62,391 nucleotides of DNA from IMCC26077 sp964561165 (GTDB taxonomy: Bacteria; Actinomycetota; Actinomycetes; Nanopelagicales; Nanopelagicaceae). The stretch spans positions 1-62,391 of the forward strand of contig CAZLOJ010000004.1 in NCBI GenBank assembly GCA_964561165.1. Direction: 5' to 3'. Both the position numbers and the translations under genes were made by a program. This document shows positions 26,786 to 36,134 of this stretch, piece after piece. The notes below the pieces were generated by a model. It did not search any database and was not told the DNA's origin. It was given only the letters and a program-made list of their open reading frames with translations. Numbering within the stretch: position 1 is the first letter of the stretch; each line of letters begins with the position of its first letter.

Positions 26786-26791
26786 TAACGT
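26786..26791 (+). promoter_or_regulatory. -10 box of a leaderless promoter for MFS gene 26798
   Basis: TAACGT then 6 nt then GTG at 26798; no SD. It supports the GTG start. Confidence 0.5.
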
Positions 26792-26797
26792 GCAGAC

Positions 26798-28018
26798 GTG
26801 CGTACCTCACGTTTGATTTCGAGCGCTCGTTTCATGGCATTAAGCGAACGAAATTATCGAAATTATTTCTTTGGTACTGCAATTTCCAACTCAGGAAATT
26901 GGGCGCATCGTGTTGCGCAAGATTGGTTGATATTAAATCTCACCGATAGCGCACAATTACTCGGCGTTGTCGTAGCAGCCCAATTTCTCCCTGGATTCTT
27001 TTTTAGTTTGCATGCTGGAAAATTGGCGGACAAAGTCAATCCTCAAAAAGCATTGATTGCTTGCAATGTCTCTGCGGGCGTGATCGCTGCGGGACTCGCT
27101 GCGCTTGTCCTGTCAAACTCGGTACAAAGTTGGCAAGTTATTGCTGCTGCGTTCTTCTTAGGCGTAACGAACGCGATTGATGGACCAATTCGCCAAAGTT
27201 ACTACGTCACCCTTGTTGGCGAAGCTAAGTTGCCGAGCGCACTAAGTTTAAACTCCGCAAATATAAATATTGGCCGCCTATTTGGACCAGCCCTCGCCGG
27301 AGCCCTCATCGATTCATTTGGTATTGGTCAGGCAATTCTTTTTAATTGTCTCAGCTACCTGCTTTGCGCGCTTTCGCTAATTTCAATTAAACCGAGCGAC
27401 TATCGATATGTGCTTGAGCGCACAGATGGCGTACCAGTCTTACTTGGTGATGGCTTTAAATATGTTTTTTCGGATAAGCGACTCTTTTACTCCATATTCG
27501 CTGTTTCATTTCTTGCCATGTGGGGCCAAGACATGCAATTAACTTCAGCGTTGATGGCGAAGAACGTTTTCCAAGAAAGCGCCTCTGGGTTTGGGTTGAT
27601 GGGATCGGCTATCGCAGCTGGCGCGATCTTGGGGGCCATCTCCTTCGCTCGTCACACAACGCTGCCATCTATTGAGTTACTTACTAAGCGCGCGTTTTAT
27701 ATGGCAGGCATCTGGTTCTGTGCATCATTGGCACCGACCTATTGGTTGTATTTGATTGCGCTCTTCGGCTGCGGGTACTTCTCGATGGGGGTGAATATCT
27801 CTGGCAATGGCGGGATTCGAACTTATGCTGCACCAGATTTTTATGGAAGAGCGTGGGGTATCTACATATTCACATGGCAATCAATGATTGCAATCGGAGG
27901 TATCGCACTTGGCTTTTTGGCAGAAGCGCTCGCACCACGAGGTGCAATTGCTTTCGGCGCGTGCATGGCGATTGGCATGACTGTCTTCTTGCGCGTCAGA
28001 TTTCGCACTCCCGAATAA
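26798..28018 (+). CDS. MFS transporter (MFS_3/EntS-like exporter type)
   Basis: 406 aa, about 12 transmembrane segments. The N-terminal FMALSERNYRNYFFGTAISNSGNW and LHAGKLADKVNPQKAL (the loop 2-3 motif) are typical of the EntS-like group. The GTG start is favoured by the correctly spaced -10 box; the internal ATG 36 nt later would trim the cytosolic N-terminus. It lies 58 bp before the ceramidase-family cluster and could share its transcript. More AT-rich by eye than the genes to its left. Cargo unknown. Confidence 0.88.
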   Translation: MRTSRLISSARFMALSERNYRNYFFGTAISNSGNWAHRVAQDWLILNLTDSAQLLGVVVAAQFLPGFFFSLHAGKLADKVNPQKALIACNVSAGVIAAGLAALVLSNSVQSWQVIAAAFFLGVTNAIDGPIRQSYYVTLVGEAKLPSALSLNSANINIGRLFGPALAGALIDSFGIGQAILFNCLSYLLCALSLISIKPSDYRYVLERTDGVPVLLGDGFKYVFSDKRLFYSIFAVSFLAMWGQDMQLTSALMAKNVFQESASGFGLMGSAIAAGAILGAISFARHTTLPSIELLTKRAFYMAGIWFCASLAPTYWLYLIALFGCGYFSMGVNISGNGGIRTYAAPDFYGRAWGIYIFTWQSMIAIGGIALGFLAEALAPRGAIAFGACMAIGMTVFLRVRFRTPE

Positions 28019-28076
28019 ATGTTAAAAAGTGAGCCGGTTCGTAGACAGTCAATCTGCCCAGTGCTTGAATAGCGAA

Positions 28077-29486
28077 ATGGCCTCTACCGACTCTCCTAAT
28101 GCACATCTAACTCCTCGCGAAACCACCTGGCGCGAGCCAATGAGCGCGCTCCGCTGCGGAGTAGCACAACGTGAATTCACCCCTCCAGTCGGCATCATGT
28201 CTGGCATTTGGGGCGCTGCAAAAAAATTCAAATCTGAATCGATTCACATCGGACTCTTTCTTACCGCGGTTGCGCGCGAAGATAAGAGCGGTGCGAAGAG
28301 TTTTATCGTAGGCATCGACTTGTGTGTGCTCGGATGCGTTGAGTGTGCACACGATCTCCTCGACAGAATTGCCGCTGGCGTTGGCGTGGACCGTGACCAG
28401 ATTCTTTTTGCCTCTAGCCACACGCACGCAGTGCCGCTTCCGTGTATTCATCGCTCGACAAAAGAAGGTTCAGAACTCATTCCAGCTTTTCGAGAAAACA
28501 TCATCACCAAGAGCATCGAAGCCTGCAAAGAAGCAGCATCAAATATTGAAGATGTGGACATCACCTGGGGCTACGGTCATTGCGATTTAGCGGTCAATCG
28601 TGATTTGCCCTGCGGTTCACACGAGGTAGTGGCATTTAACCCCGACATAATCGCTGATGACACTTTGACTATTGGACGTATCTCTAATCGAGCTGGAAAA
28701 GTCATTGGCACGATTGCAAACTATGCCTGCCACCCGACAACCCTTGCGTGGGAGAACATGGCGGTATCGCCTGATTACATCGGCATGGCTCGCATCATGG
28801 TCGAAAAAGCAACAGGCGCTCCGATGATGTTTTTACAAGGTGCCTCTGGTGAACTTTCACCACGCAATCAATACAGCGGCGATACGGCTCTGGCAGACAA
28901 GAATGGCACGATGCTTGGCCATGCAATTCTCTCAACGCTCGCATCAATGCAATCACCTGGTCACGGCCTGCGTTGGAATGGAATTGTTGAGTCCGGCGCT
29001 CTGCTGGGTGAGTGGCATGAAATGGCTATGCGTGGCTCTGATGTCTGTCACGAAGAGCGTATTAATGCAAAGGTCCGCGTGAAGGAGTTGAAGTCTATTG
29101 ACCAACTTCGTGAAGAGTGGTCTGGAATAGATGCTGGCGCTCTTGAGGAACGTATCTCGCGAGCAGAGCGTTTGCGCATAGGTTATGAATCAAATGCAGA
29201 AGTCGATCATCCGGTCTGGGTCTGGCAGTGGGGTGAGGCGCTCTTTGTGGCACAACCTGGCGAGGCATATTCGTTTATTCAAACCGAGCTGCGTCGACGA
29301 AATCCAGGAAAAGTCATCTTCGTCATGAACCTCACTAATGCGCCAGGTCTTTTCTATCTTCCCATCAAGAGCGCATATAACGTTCCCGCATATCAGGCAT
29401 GGCAAACGCTCTTGGCTGCCGGCTCTTTGGATTCTGTAATCGATGCCGCAGATAACGCAATCAAGAGAATCACAGGTGGAAAATAA
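28077..29486 (+). CDS. neutral-ceramidase-family protein, paralog 1 of 3
   Basis: 469 aa from ATG 28077. This start gives the same N-terminal length before the GVAQREFTPPVG block as the two downstream paralogs; the open frame extends to a GTG at 28029. Zinc-site candidates are His115/His117 (SSHTHAVP), His219 (YACHPTT), Glu in QPGEAYSF and Tyr in LFYLPIKSAY. It is the only one of the four homologs with Ser at the nucleophile position (GELSPR, residue 261). No signal peptide, hence cytosolic. Its stop overlaps the next ATG (TAATG). Probable Zn amidase of unknown substrate. Confidence 0.75.
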   Translation: MASTDSPNAHLTPRETTWREPMSALRCGVAQREFTPPVGIMSGIWGAAKKFKSESIHIGLFLTAVAREDKSGAKSFIVGIDLCVLGCVECAHDLLDRIAAGVGVDRDQILFASSHTHAVPLPCIHRSTKEGSELIPAFRENIITKSIEACKEAASNIEDVDITWGYGHCDLAVNRDLPCGSHEVVAFNPDIIADDTLTIGRISNRAGKVIGTIANYACHPTTLAWENMAVSPDYIGMARIMVEKATGAPMMFLQGASGELSPRNQYSGDTALADKNGTMLGHAILSTLASMQSPGHGLRWNGIVESGALLGEWHEMAMRGSDVCHEERINAKVRVKELKSIDQLREEWSGIDAGALEERISRAERLRIGYESNAEVDHPVWVWQWGEALFVAQPGEAYSFIQTELRRRNPGKVIFVMNLTNAPGLFYLPIKSAYNVPAYQAWQTLLAAGSLDSVIDAADNAIKRITGGK

Positions 29487-30892
29487 TGGCTCGTCCTGAT
29501 CTACAACCGCCAAAGGCGAAATCAGTTCACGCTCCATTTTCAGCGGCACTCACTGCCGGCATGGCGCAACGAACAATTAATCCACCCGTTGGAATTCGCG
29601 CAGCGAGCTGGGGAGCGGCAAAGATTCATGTTGCTACTGGACTGCATAACAACATCACGACGACAGCGATGGCAGTAAAAGATCACAGTGGAGAATTTCA
29701 ATACTTAGTCACTGTTGATTGGGGTTGGTGGCAAGGGAAAGCCGATGACCTATCGGTGCGCGGAGTTGTTATCAAGGAATTGGGAATCGAAGAGAATCAG
29801 CTACAACTTCACCTGACGCACACACACGCAGGGCCTTCAACAGCAACAGATGTTGCACACCTCGAAGGTGGCGAATTGGTCGCGGATTATCACAAATTTG
29901 CAACTAACGAAATTATTGCAGCGTGCAAAGAGGCGGCGAGTAGTGCGATTGATGCGACGCTCACATGGTCATATGGCAAGTGCGATTTGGCAATCAATCG
30001 TGAGTTGCCATGTGGGGAGATCGACATTGTTGGTTTCAATCCAGGAGAGCCTGCCGATGACACACTCACTGTTGGCCGGTTATGCGACAATGCCGGGAAA
30101 ATTATTGGAACGGTCGTCAACTACGCATGTCATCCAACAACACTTGCATGGAAGAACAGCAAGGTCTCACCGGATTTCGTTGGTGAAGCCCGCGATATCG
30201 TGCAAGCAAAGACCGGTGCACCCATGCTCTTTCTTCAAGGTGCATCTGGAGATCTTGCACCTAGAGATGGAAACTCGGGCGATACTGAAGTAGCAGATAA
30301 AAATGGCCGAATCCTTGGCTATGCCACGTTGGCAACGTTGGAGAAGATGATTACCTCAGGAAAGAAGATGCGCTTTCTCGAGGCAGTTGAATCAGGTGCG
30401 CTACTTGGCGACTGGGAAGAGATCGACAATGTCGCTCCACGCATTACCAATGCCACTCGGTTAGATATCGAAGTGCCGTTGCAAAAGCTCCCTACCATCG
30501 AAGATCTCCGTGAGCGATGGAAAGATGTTGATGAGGGGGCTCGGGAAACGCGAATTAATCGCGCGATGAAGTTGCGTGCTGGTTATGTTTTAGAAGGTGG
30601 CCGGGCAACACATCCAGTATGGATTTGGCAGTGGGGCGATGCGATTATTGTTGGTCAGCCAGGTGAGGCGTACTCCTACTTCCAGATGGAGTTACGCCGC
30701 CGCCATCCCGATAAAGTGATTTTCGTTCTTAACTGCACAAATGGACCGGGCTATATGTATTTGCCAACCCCTGAGGCGTACAAGCGCCTTCGCTACCAAG
30801 CGTGGCAGACGTTATTGCAGGAAGGCGCGCTCGAGTTGATTACTGATGAGGTGTCTGCTGCGATTGCTCGGTTACCCAGAATCTCTCGGTAA
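29486..30892 (+). CDS. neutral-ceramidase-family protein, paralog 2 of 3
   Basis: 468 aa. AGMAQRTINPPVG near residue 24, His112/His114 (THTHAGP), His216 (YACHPTT), QPGEAYSYF and YMYLPTPEAY keep all four zinc-site candidates. The nucleophile position is Ala258 (GDLAPR), so if active it must use zinc-bound water alone or another residue. Start and stop overlap both neighbours by 1 nt, so the three paralogs are translated as a coupled unit. No signal peptide. Confidence 0.76.
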   Translation: MARPDLQPPKAKSVHAPFSAALTAGMAQRTINPPVGIRAASWGAAKIHVATGLHNNITTTAMAVKDHSGEFQYLVTVDWGWWQGKADDLSVRGVVIKELGIEENQLQLHLTHTHAGPSTATDVAHLEGGELVADYHKFATNEIIAACKEAASSAIDATLTWSYGKCDLAINRELPCGEIDIVGFNPGEPADDTLTVGRLCDNAGKIIGTVVNYACHPTTLAWKNSKVSPDFVGEARDIVQAKTGAPMLFLQGASGDLAPRDGNSGDTEVADKNGRILGYATLATLEKMITSGKKMRFLEAVESGALLGDWEEIDNVAPRITNATRLDIEVPLQKLPTIEDLRERWKDVDEGARETRINRAMKLRAGYVLEGGRATHPVWIWQWGDAIIVGQPGEAYSYFQMELRRRHPDKVIFVLNCTNGPGYMYLPTPEAYKRLRYQAWQTLLQEGALELITDEVSAAIARLPRISR

Positions 30893-32277
30893 TGAGCGCA
30901 CGACCACAGATTGATAATTCTCCTTCCTCACTCACGCGAGTAAACCTTGGCGTTGCTCAGGCTGATATCACTCCTCCGGTGGGTATTTCAGCGAACCCTT
31001 GGGGCAAGAGCACCTCTGCACGCTCTACTGGAGTACATAGACCGCTCACGGCAACCGCGATGGCGCTGCAAAACTCTGTGGGAAAGATGCAATTCATTGT
31101 GGGCCTGGATATCGGATGGATAGGGTGCCACGAGTGTGATGTTGTGAAATTTCGTGGCCGAGTGACAAAAGAATTGGGCATTGATCTTGATGATCTCTTA
31201 GTTAATTTGAGTCAGACCCACAAAGGGCCACCGTTCTGTGTCCATGAAGCGCTCCGCGAAGGTAAAGAGTTGGTCCCAGGGTTCATCGAGAAAACTATCG
31301 TCACCGTTATAGATATTTGTCGTACAGCAGAGAGCTCGCTGCACGAAGTGAACATCTCATGGAGTTATGGAAAATGTGACCTCGGCAAGGTACGCGATCT
31401 ACCTATTGGCGACCAGGTTGTGGTGGGTTTTAATCCAGCGCTAGAGCCCGATGACACGCTCGTGGTAGGTCGCGTGACAGATCTTTCGGGAAGTAACGTT
31501 GCAACATTTGTTAATTATGGATGTCATCCCACTTCAGTCGGTTGGGGTAGCGATTTGATTAGTCCAGATTATGTTGGCAGGGCGCGCGAGCTAGTTGAGA
31601 GCGCAACCGGAGCACCGATGCTCTTTTTACTGGGCGCATGCGGGAATGTGGCACCGAAAATCCAATATTCAGCTGATATTGCTGTGGCAGATAAGAATGG
31701 CGAAATGTTGGGCTATGCAACTCTAGCGACGCTTGCGGGGATGTTGCCGCCAGCAACGGAATATAGATTCAATGAAGTTATCGCATCGGGTACCGCACTA
31801 GGTGACTGGATGACTGTTCCAGTTGAAGCGAACTCCACGCTAAAAATCAAGAAAATTCTAGCGAAGTTAAAACATAAAGAGCTCCTTAGTGAAGATCAGA
31901 TGCGTGAGCGTTGGGCGCCAGTCACGGCGAGCGAAGTTTTCTTAACTTTCAGAATTCGCAAGCAGCTGGAGATGCGGCTTGACTACGTGCAGCCAGATGG
32001 AACCGTGCTTCACCCACTCTGGTTCTGGCGCCTTGGAGACGCAGTTGTTGTTGCGCATTGTGGGGAGGCTTACTTTGAGATGGCTCGAGAGTTGCGTCGG
32101 CGAAACCCTGGAATGATGTTGCTCTTTCTCGATATGACCAATGGACCCGGATACGTCTATGTGCCCAACCGTAAGGCGTATGAACAGAACACCTATCAAT
32201 CACAGCAAAGCTTGCTTGCTCCAGGTGGATTTGAAGAGATGCTAGAAATCATCGACCGCGAACTCAAAACGTTCTGA
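30892..32277 (+). CDS. neutral-ceramidase-family protein, paralog 3 of 3 (altered metal site)
   Basis: 461 aa. It aligns throughout with its two upstream paralogs (GVAQADITPPVG, YGCHPTS with His212, HCGEAYFEM, YVYVPNRKAY). The first His of the HxH motif is Gln108 (LSQTHKGP) and the nucleophile position is Ala254 (GNVAPK). Either catalysis has been lost and it serves as a partner subunit, or the chemistry differs. It ends 6 bp from a convergent deacylase gene. Confidence 0.74.
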   Translation: MSARPQIDNSPSSLTRVNLGVAQADITPPVGISANPWGKSTSARSTGVHRPLTATAMALQNSVGKMQFIVGLDIGWIGCHECDVVKFRGRVTKELGIDLDDLLVNLSQTHKGPPFCVHEALREGKELVPGFIEKTIVTVIDICRTAESSLHEVNISWSYGKCDLGKVRDLPIGDQVVVGFNPALEPDDTLVVGRVTDLSGSNVATFVNYGCHPTSVGWGSDLISPDYVGRARELVESATGAPMLFLLGACGNVAPKIQYSADIAVADKNGEMLGYATLATLAGMLPPATEYRFNEVIASGTALGDWMTVPVEANSTLKIKKILAKLKHKELLSEDQMRERWAPVTASEVFLTFRIRKQLEMRLDYVQPDGTVLHPLWFWRLGDAVVVAHCGEAYFEMARELRRRNPGMMLLFLDMTNGPGYVYVPNRKAYEQNTYQSQQSLLAPGGFEEMLEIIDRELKTF

Positions 32278-32283
32278 GAGAAG

Positions 32284-33327
32284 CTAGCTTGGGTTCTCCG
32301 GGAACTCATCTGTCGAGGCATAGGCAGGACCTAGCACCGCGACTACATCGCCAACTCCTACGCGCGGGAAACCGCGCATCACTCCGATGACGCCAGATTG
32401 CTTTGCTTTGATTTCTGTTGCTGGAGTATCGGGATGATCCATATCGTGAATGAGTCCGATGACCTCTCCTTCGGTTACTGCATCACCGCAACCTTTTACA
32501 TTCTCGTACAGCCCAGCGCGTGTGGCTGAGTGATAGGAACGCGAACCGCGCAGGTCGAGAAAGAGCGGCGCTGATAGGCCAAGTTCTTCACGAGTTTTTG
32601 TTGCACCTTTGATGACCTTGAAATAGCGAAGGCCATTGCGAAGGCCATCCTTTGCGACGGTAGTGCTCTCAAATGTCGCAACACCAGAGCCGCCGAGTTC
32701 GGTCGTGACTAGTTCTTTACCAAGGCGCTCAACTAAGCCAGGCAATAGCGTTGTCGGATCTGTTCCTGGTTGCTCGGGAAAGACCATATGGTGAGAGGTG
32801 TTATAGCTCTTCATGCTGTTAATCATTTTCTTGCGTTGATTGACATCGTTAGACCAGACCATGTGTGAGCACGGAATGAAGTGATGGCCACGTCCACCGC
32901 TATGGAGCTCGAAGACTGCATCTACTTGTGGGAAAAGCTCCGTACTTAAGTAGTACGCGAGCTTGCCATGTACCGCACCATTCTCATTGCCCGGGAAGAT
33001 GCGATTGAAATTGGTTCCATCGGGCCAGAGTCTGGTGCCAGCTTTTGCTGCAGGTTGAGAAAGACACGGGATGATGATGATGCGACCTGTAACCTCATTG
33101 ATATCGAGGTTATTTGCGAGATCTCGCGCCGCGAACTGACCTTCGTACTCATCACCGTGATTTCCCGCGAGGACGAGAACTGTCGGGCCAGCGCCATTCT
33201 TATATTTGATGATTGGCACCATATACGTTGCCCAGCCGCTGTGATTTGTCGAGTCACCGATAGTCAGATAGCCGGTGGACTTACCTTCTGATTCGAGATC
33301 AATGGAACAAGAGACCGTAGTGCTCAT
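32284..33327 (-). CDS. AstE/AspA-family (M14-like) zinc deacylase, paralog B
   Basis: 347 aa. Zinc ligands His57 and Glu60 (AGNHGDEYEG) and His142 (FELHSGGRG). NFNRIFPG supplies the substrate-binding Asn/Arg, and TTELGGSG a possible catalytic Glu. The family removes acyl groups from amino acids (succinylglutamate, aspartate, N-acetyl-diaminobutyrate). The C-terminal beta domain (ATEIKAKQSGVIGVMRGFPR) resembles the DoeB-like branch. Start at ATG 33327 with GGAGGCGAA upstream and a 4-nt overlap with the paralog's stop. Confidence 0.83.
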   Translation of the reverse strand: MSTTVSCSIDLESEGKSTGYLTIGDSTNHSGWATYMVPIIKYKNGAGPTVLVLAGNHGDEYEGQFAARDLANNLDINEVTGRIIIIPCLSQPAAKAGTRLWPDGTNFNRIFPGNENGAVHGKLAYYLSTELFPQVDAVFELHSGGRGHHFIPCSHMVWSNDVNQRKKMINSMKSYNTSHHMVFPEQPGTDPTTLLPGLVERLGKELVTTELGGSGVATFESTTVAKDGLRNGLRYFKVIKGATKTREELGLSAPLFLDLRGSRSYHSATRAGLYENVKGCGDAVTEGEVIGLIHDMDHPDTPATEIKAKQSGVIGVMRGFPRVGVGDVVAVLGPAYASTDEFPENPS

Positions 33328-34373
33328 GAGTTCGCCTCCGAATCTTCTAGCTCTTGGAGAGAATTCCATTTCTTACCTACTACGCAGACGCAATCACCTG
33401 TGACAACGGGAGGAAAGCCTCGGATCACACCAACAACTCCATCAGAGGCAGTGCGCACGGGAACTGGTGGCACATCAGGATGATCGACATCGTGAATCTG
33501 TCCTACGACATCACCCTTTTTTACCTCGGCGCCGAGCGCAACAAGATTCTCATAGATGCCAGCTCGCGGAGCGTTGATGAATTTATCTCCGGCACGGAAA
33601 TCAATAATAGCAATCGGTCCACGTTTCATCTCTTCACGCGTGCGCACCGCTCCTTTGAGAACCCCGAAGGCGCGCAGGAAATTCTCGAGTCCTTCTTTAA
33701 TGATTCGAATACTTTGCGGCGTGGTAATTCCGGCGCCGCCAAATTCACCAGTGGAGACAGATTTTCCTTGAGCCTCAGCATTGCGGTTAAGGAGCGAGTA
33801 AGGATCTGTATTTGGTTGTTCGCCGCCAACCATATGCACCTCGGTATTCCACGCGAGCATATTCTTAATTAGTTTCCCGCGCTGAGCTTTATCCTTGACC
33901 CACGTCATATTTGAACTTGGGATGAAATACATACTTCGACCACCTGAATGCATATCCAAAACACCATCGCATTGTGGGAAGAGCTCAGAACTTAAGAAGT
34001 GCGCGAGCTTGCCGTGGATCGCGCCATTTTCATTTCCCGGGAATACGCGGTTGAAATTCGCACCATCGTTCCAGAGACGATTTCCATTTCGTGACGCCTC
34101 CATCGAGATACACGGAATGATAATTACTCGACCCGTAACATCTTCCACTTTTAATGTACGAGAGAGCGATGCAGCGGCAATCTGACCTTCGTATTCATCG
34201 CCATGCGTTCCGCCAACAACTAGTACCGTGGGACCAGTTCCGTTTTTGATAGAAATGATGGGGACGTGATGGCTCGCCCAGCCGCTGTGATTGGTGGAAT
34301 CGCCGACAACCAGATAGCCGGTGTTTTTGCCCTGTTTGTCGATTTCAAAGGAGATGGAAACGGTTGCAGACAC
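33324..34373 (-). CDS. AstE/AspA-family (M14-like) zinc deacylase, paralog A
   Basis: 349 aa. Zinc ligands His57, Glu60 (GGTHGDEYEG) and His142 (LDMHSGGRS), at exactly the same residue numbers as the downstream paralog. The start is GTG 34373: read from there, the N-terminus aligns residue for residue with that of 32284-33327, and TATAGT lies exactly 6 nt upstream. A longer reading from TTG 34418 would run through that promoter. Two tandem deacylases imply two related acyl substrates, or a heteromer. Confidence 0.83.
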   Translation of the reverse strand: MSATVSISFEIDKQGKNTGYLVVGDSTNHSGWASHHVPIISIKNGTGPTVLVVGGTHGDEYEGQIAAASLSRTLKVEDVTGRVIIIPCISMEASRNGNRLWNDGANFNRVFPGNENGAIHGKLAHFLSSELFPQCDGVLDMHSGGRSMYFIPSSNMTWVKDKAQRGKLIKNMLAWNTEVHMVGGEQPNTDPYSLLNRNAEAQGKSVSTGEFGGAGITTPQSIRIIKEGLENFLRAFGVLKGAVRTREEMKRGPIAIIDFRAGDKFINAPRAGIYENLVALGAEVKKGDVVGQIHDVDHPDVPPVPVRTASDGVVGVIRGFPPVVTGDCVCVVGKKWNSLQELEDSEANS

Positions 34374-34379
34374 CCCTCC

Positions 34380-34385
34380 ACTATA
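34380..34385 (-). promoter_or_regulatory. -10 box of a leaderless promoter for deacylase A
   Basis: TATAGT, then GGAGGG, then GTG at 34373. The GGAGG is too close to the codon to act as an SD. Confidence 0.6.
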
Positions 34386-34568
34386 GGTGGCTTCGAAAAC
34401 TAGGGAAAGGTTCCTCAATAACTTTTATGTAAAGAACGAATAATGTTCGGATAGGGCGCATTATTGGTTGTCCCGACGACAGTTTTCCCATTCAATTGAG
34501 GAAATGTTTGGGAGTTGCCTGCAAATTTCTGACTCCTAGGCACGAGCTACTAGAGAAATAGGTAATCA

Positions 34569-36095
34569 ATGAAACTACGCTCAATCACCAAGAAGAAAGT
34601 TATTGGCTCCGCAGTAGCGGCCGCCATGGTTTTCTCACTTGGTAGCACTATCGCACCAGCTCAAGCTGCGAAGAATGAGTTAGTCGTGGGATCCACACAA
34701 GGAATTCCTCAGCTCAACCCAATCATTCGTACATTTGCATTCGAAGAGACTCTGTTTCCACTTCTATGGTCAAGCTTGACCACATGGAAGCCAGATGGCT
34801 CAGTCGGACCGCAACTTGCCAAGTCTTGGAAGGCAAATAAGGCCGCAACTACCTGGACGTTTACCCTAGTCAAGGGCGCAAAGTTCTCAGACGGCAGCGC
34901 ACTTGATGCAAAAGCGGTCAAAGCAGTTTTCGACTACGCAATAGATGAAAAGACTGTCACTCAAGAGCGCAATAAGATCAAGTCCATTACAAATGTGAAA
35001 GCCTCTGGCGATAACGTTATCTTCACACTCTCGGACCCAAATGCTCTCTTCCCTGAAGCCATTGCCTGGATTAAGATGATTAAGGTTAGCGAAGTGGCTA
35101 ACTTCAATAAGAAGCCTTCTTCTTCTGGACCATACAAAGTCTCGGCATTCAGTCCAAATGAGTCACTCACTATGGTTGCCAATCCAAACTATTTCGGAAA
35201 GAAAGCAGCTGTCAAGACCATCAAGTTCGTCAAGGCTGCAGATCCAACAGCTGCAGTGACATCACTTCGTTCTGGTGACATTGATGTTATGTATCAGCTA
35301 CCACTAGCTGATGCAGCTCCACTCCAAAAGGACAAGAAGCTGCAACTCGTCAAGGCTAAGGTCTCGAGCGTCTCAGTAACCTGGGAATATGACTTGACTT
35401 CAGCGCCGTTCAATAACATCAAGGCTCGCCAAGCAGTTGCATATGCAACTGATCGTGCGAAGATCCTGAAGTCTGCCTACTACGGATTTGGGCAGGTTAC
35501 CTCCTACAACACGATCGTTCCCGATAAGTCGCCATGGAACTGTGGTACTGCAGGCGGGCTAACCAAGTACAACTTTGACCTCCAAAAAGCAAAAGCGCTT
35601 TTTGCTGAGGCAGGCATAACCTCCTTTACCTGGTGGGGCGTTTCTGGAGCACTTCCAGAGTTCGACGCTATGGGGCAAGTTCTTCAAGCGGACCTCAAGA
35701 CCATTGGTATCGACATGAAGATTGAGAACAATGAGGTTGGTACATGGGCAGGCAAGTTCTACCCAGCAGGAAAGACCTACCCAGGTCTTCTTCTTCCAAA
35801 CTATCAATCAGTGCCAGGTGAGCCAGGATTCTCGATGAACTTCCTTCTTTCAGGACGCGCAGAGAGCAACTGGAATAACAAGGCCTACGATGATCAGTAC
35901 ACCAAGGCGATCGGAACTCTTGATGCCAAGAAGCGTAAAGCTGAATGGTGCAAGGCTCTCAAGATGGAAAATGAGGAACTTCCACTCATCACTCCATTCG
36001 TATTCGATGTTCTCCACGCAGCACGTGCGAACGTAAAGGGCGCATGGGTTGAGGGTGGCGGACAAATGCACCTCGAAGACGTCAAAATCTCCTAA
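34569..36095 (+). CDS. peptide/nickel-type ABC substrate-binding protein (SBP family 5)
   Basis: 508 aa. Signal peptide cleaved after AQA (about residue 34); no lipobox. Mature start KNELVVGSTQGIPQLNP, then the TTWTFTLVKGAKFSDGS and VTSLRSGDIDVMYQLP segments of family 5. First gene of a rightward eight-gene unit (34569-42899) that continues with dppBCDF and three sugar enzymes, so its ligand is probably a sugar derivative. Unlike the other three importers here, no hairpin separates it from the permease. Only 39 bp intervene. Confidence 0.93.
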   Translation: MKLRSITKKKVIGSAVAAAMVFSLGSTIAPAQAAKNELVVGSTQGIPQLNPIIRTFAFEETLFPLLWSSLTTWKPDGSVGPQLAKSWKANKAATTWTFTLVKGAKFSDGSALDAKAVKAVFDYAIDEKTVTQERNKIKSITNVKASGDNVIFTLSDPNALFPEAIAWIKMIKVSEVANFNKKPSSSGPYKVSAFSPNESLTMVANPNYFGKKAAVKTIKFVKAADPTAAVTSLRSGDIDVMYQLPLADAAPLQKDKKLQLVKAKVSSVSVTWEYDLTSAPFNNIKARQAVAYATDRAKILKSAYYGFGQVTSYNTIVPDKSPWNCGTAGGLTKYNFDLQKAKALFAEAGITSFTWWGVSGALPEFDAMGQVLQADLKTIGIDMKIENNEVGTWAGKFYPAGKTYPGLLLPNYQSVPGEPGFSMNFLLSGRAESNWNNKAYDDQYTKAIGTLDAKKRKAEWCKALKMENEELPLITPFVFDVLHAARANVKGAWVEGGGQMHLEDVKIS

Positions 36096-36134
36096 GTCTG
36101 ACTCATTAAATAGCGAAGGAGTTACGATCTATTC

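Noticed and set aside
19655..32277. Annotating the four homologs outright as ceramidases
   Set aside because: No signal peptides, altered nucleophile motif and sugar-acid context make sphingolipid hydrolysis unsupported.
34374..34418. Longer start (TTG 34418) for deacylase A
   Set aside because: Reading from GTG 34373 aligns exactly with the paralog's first residues, and the extension runs through the TATAGT box.
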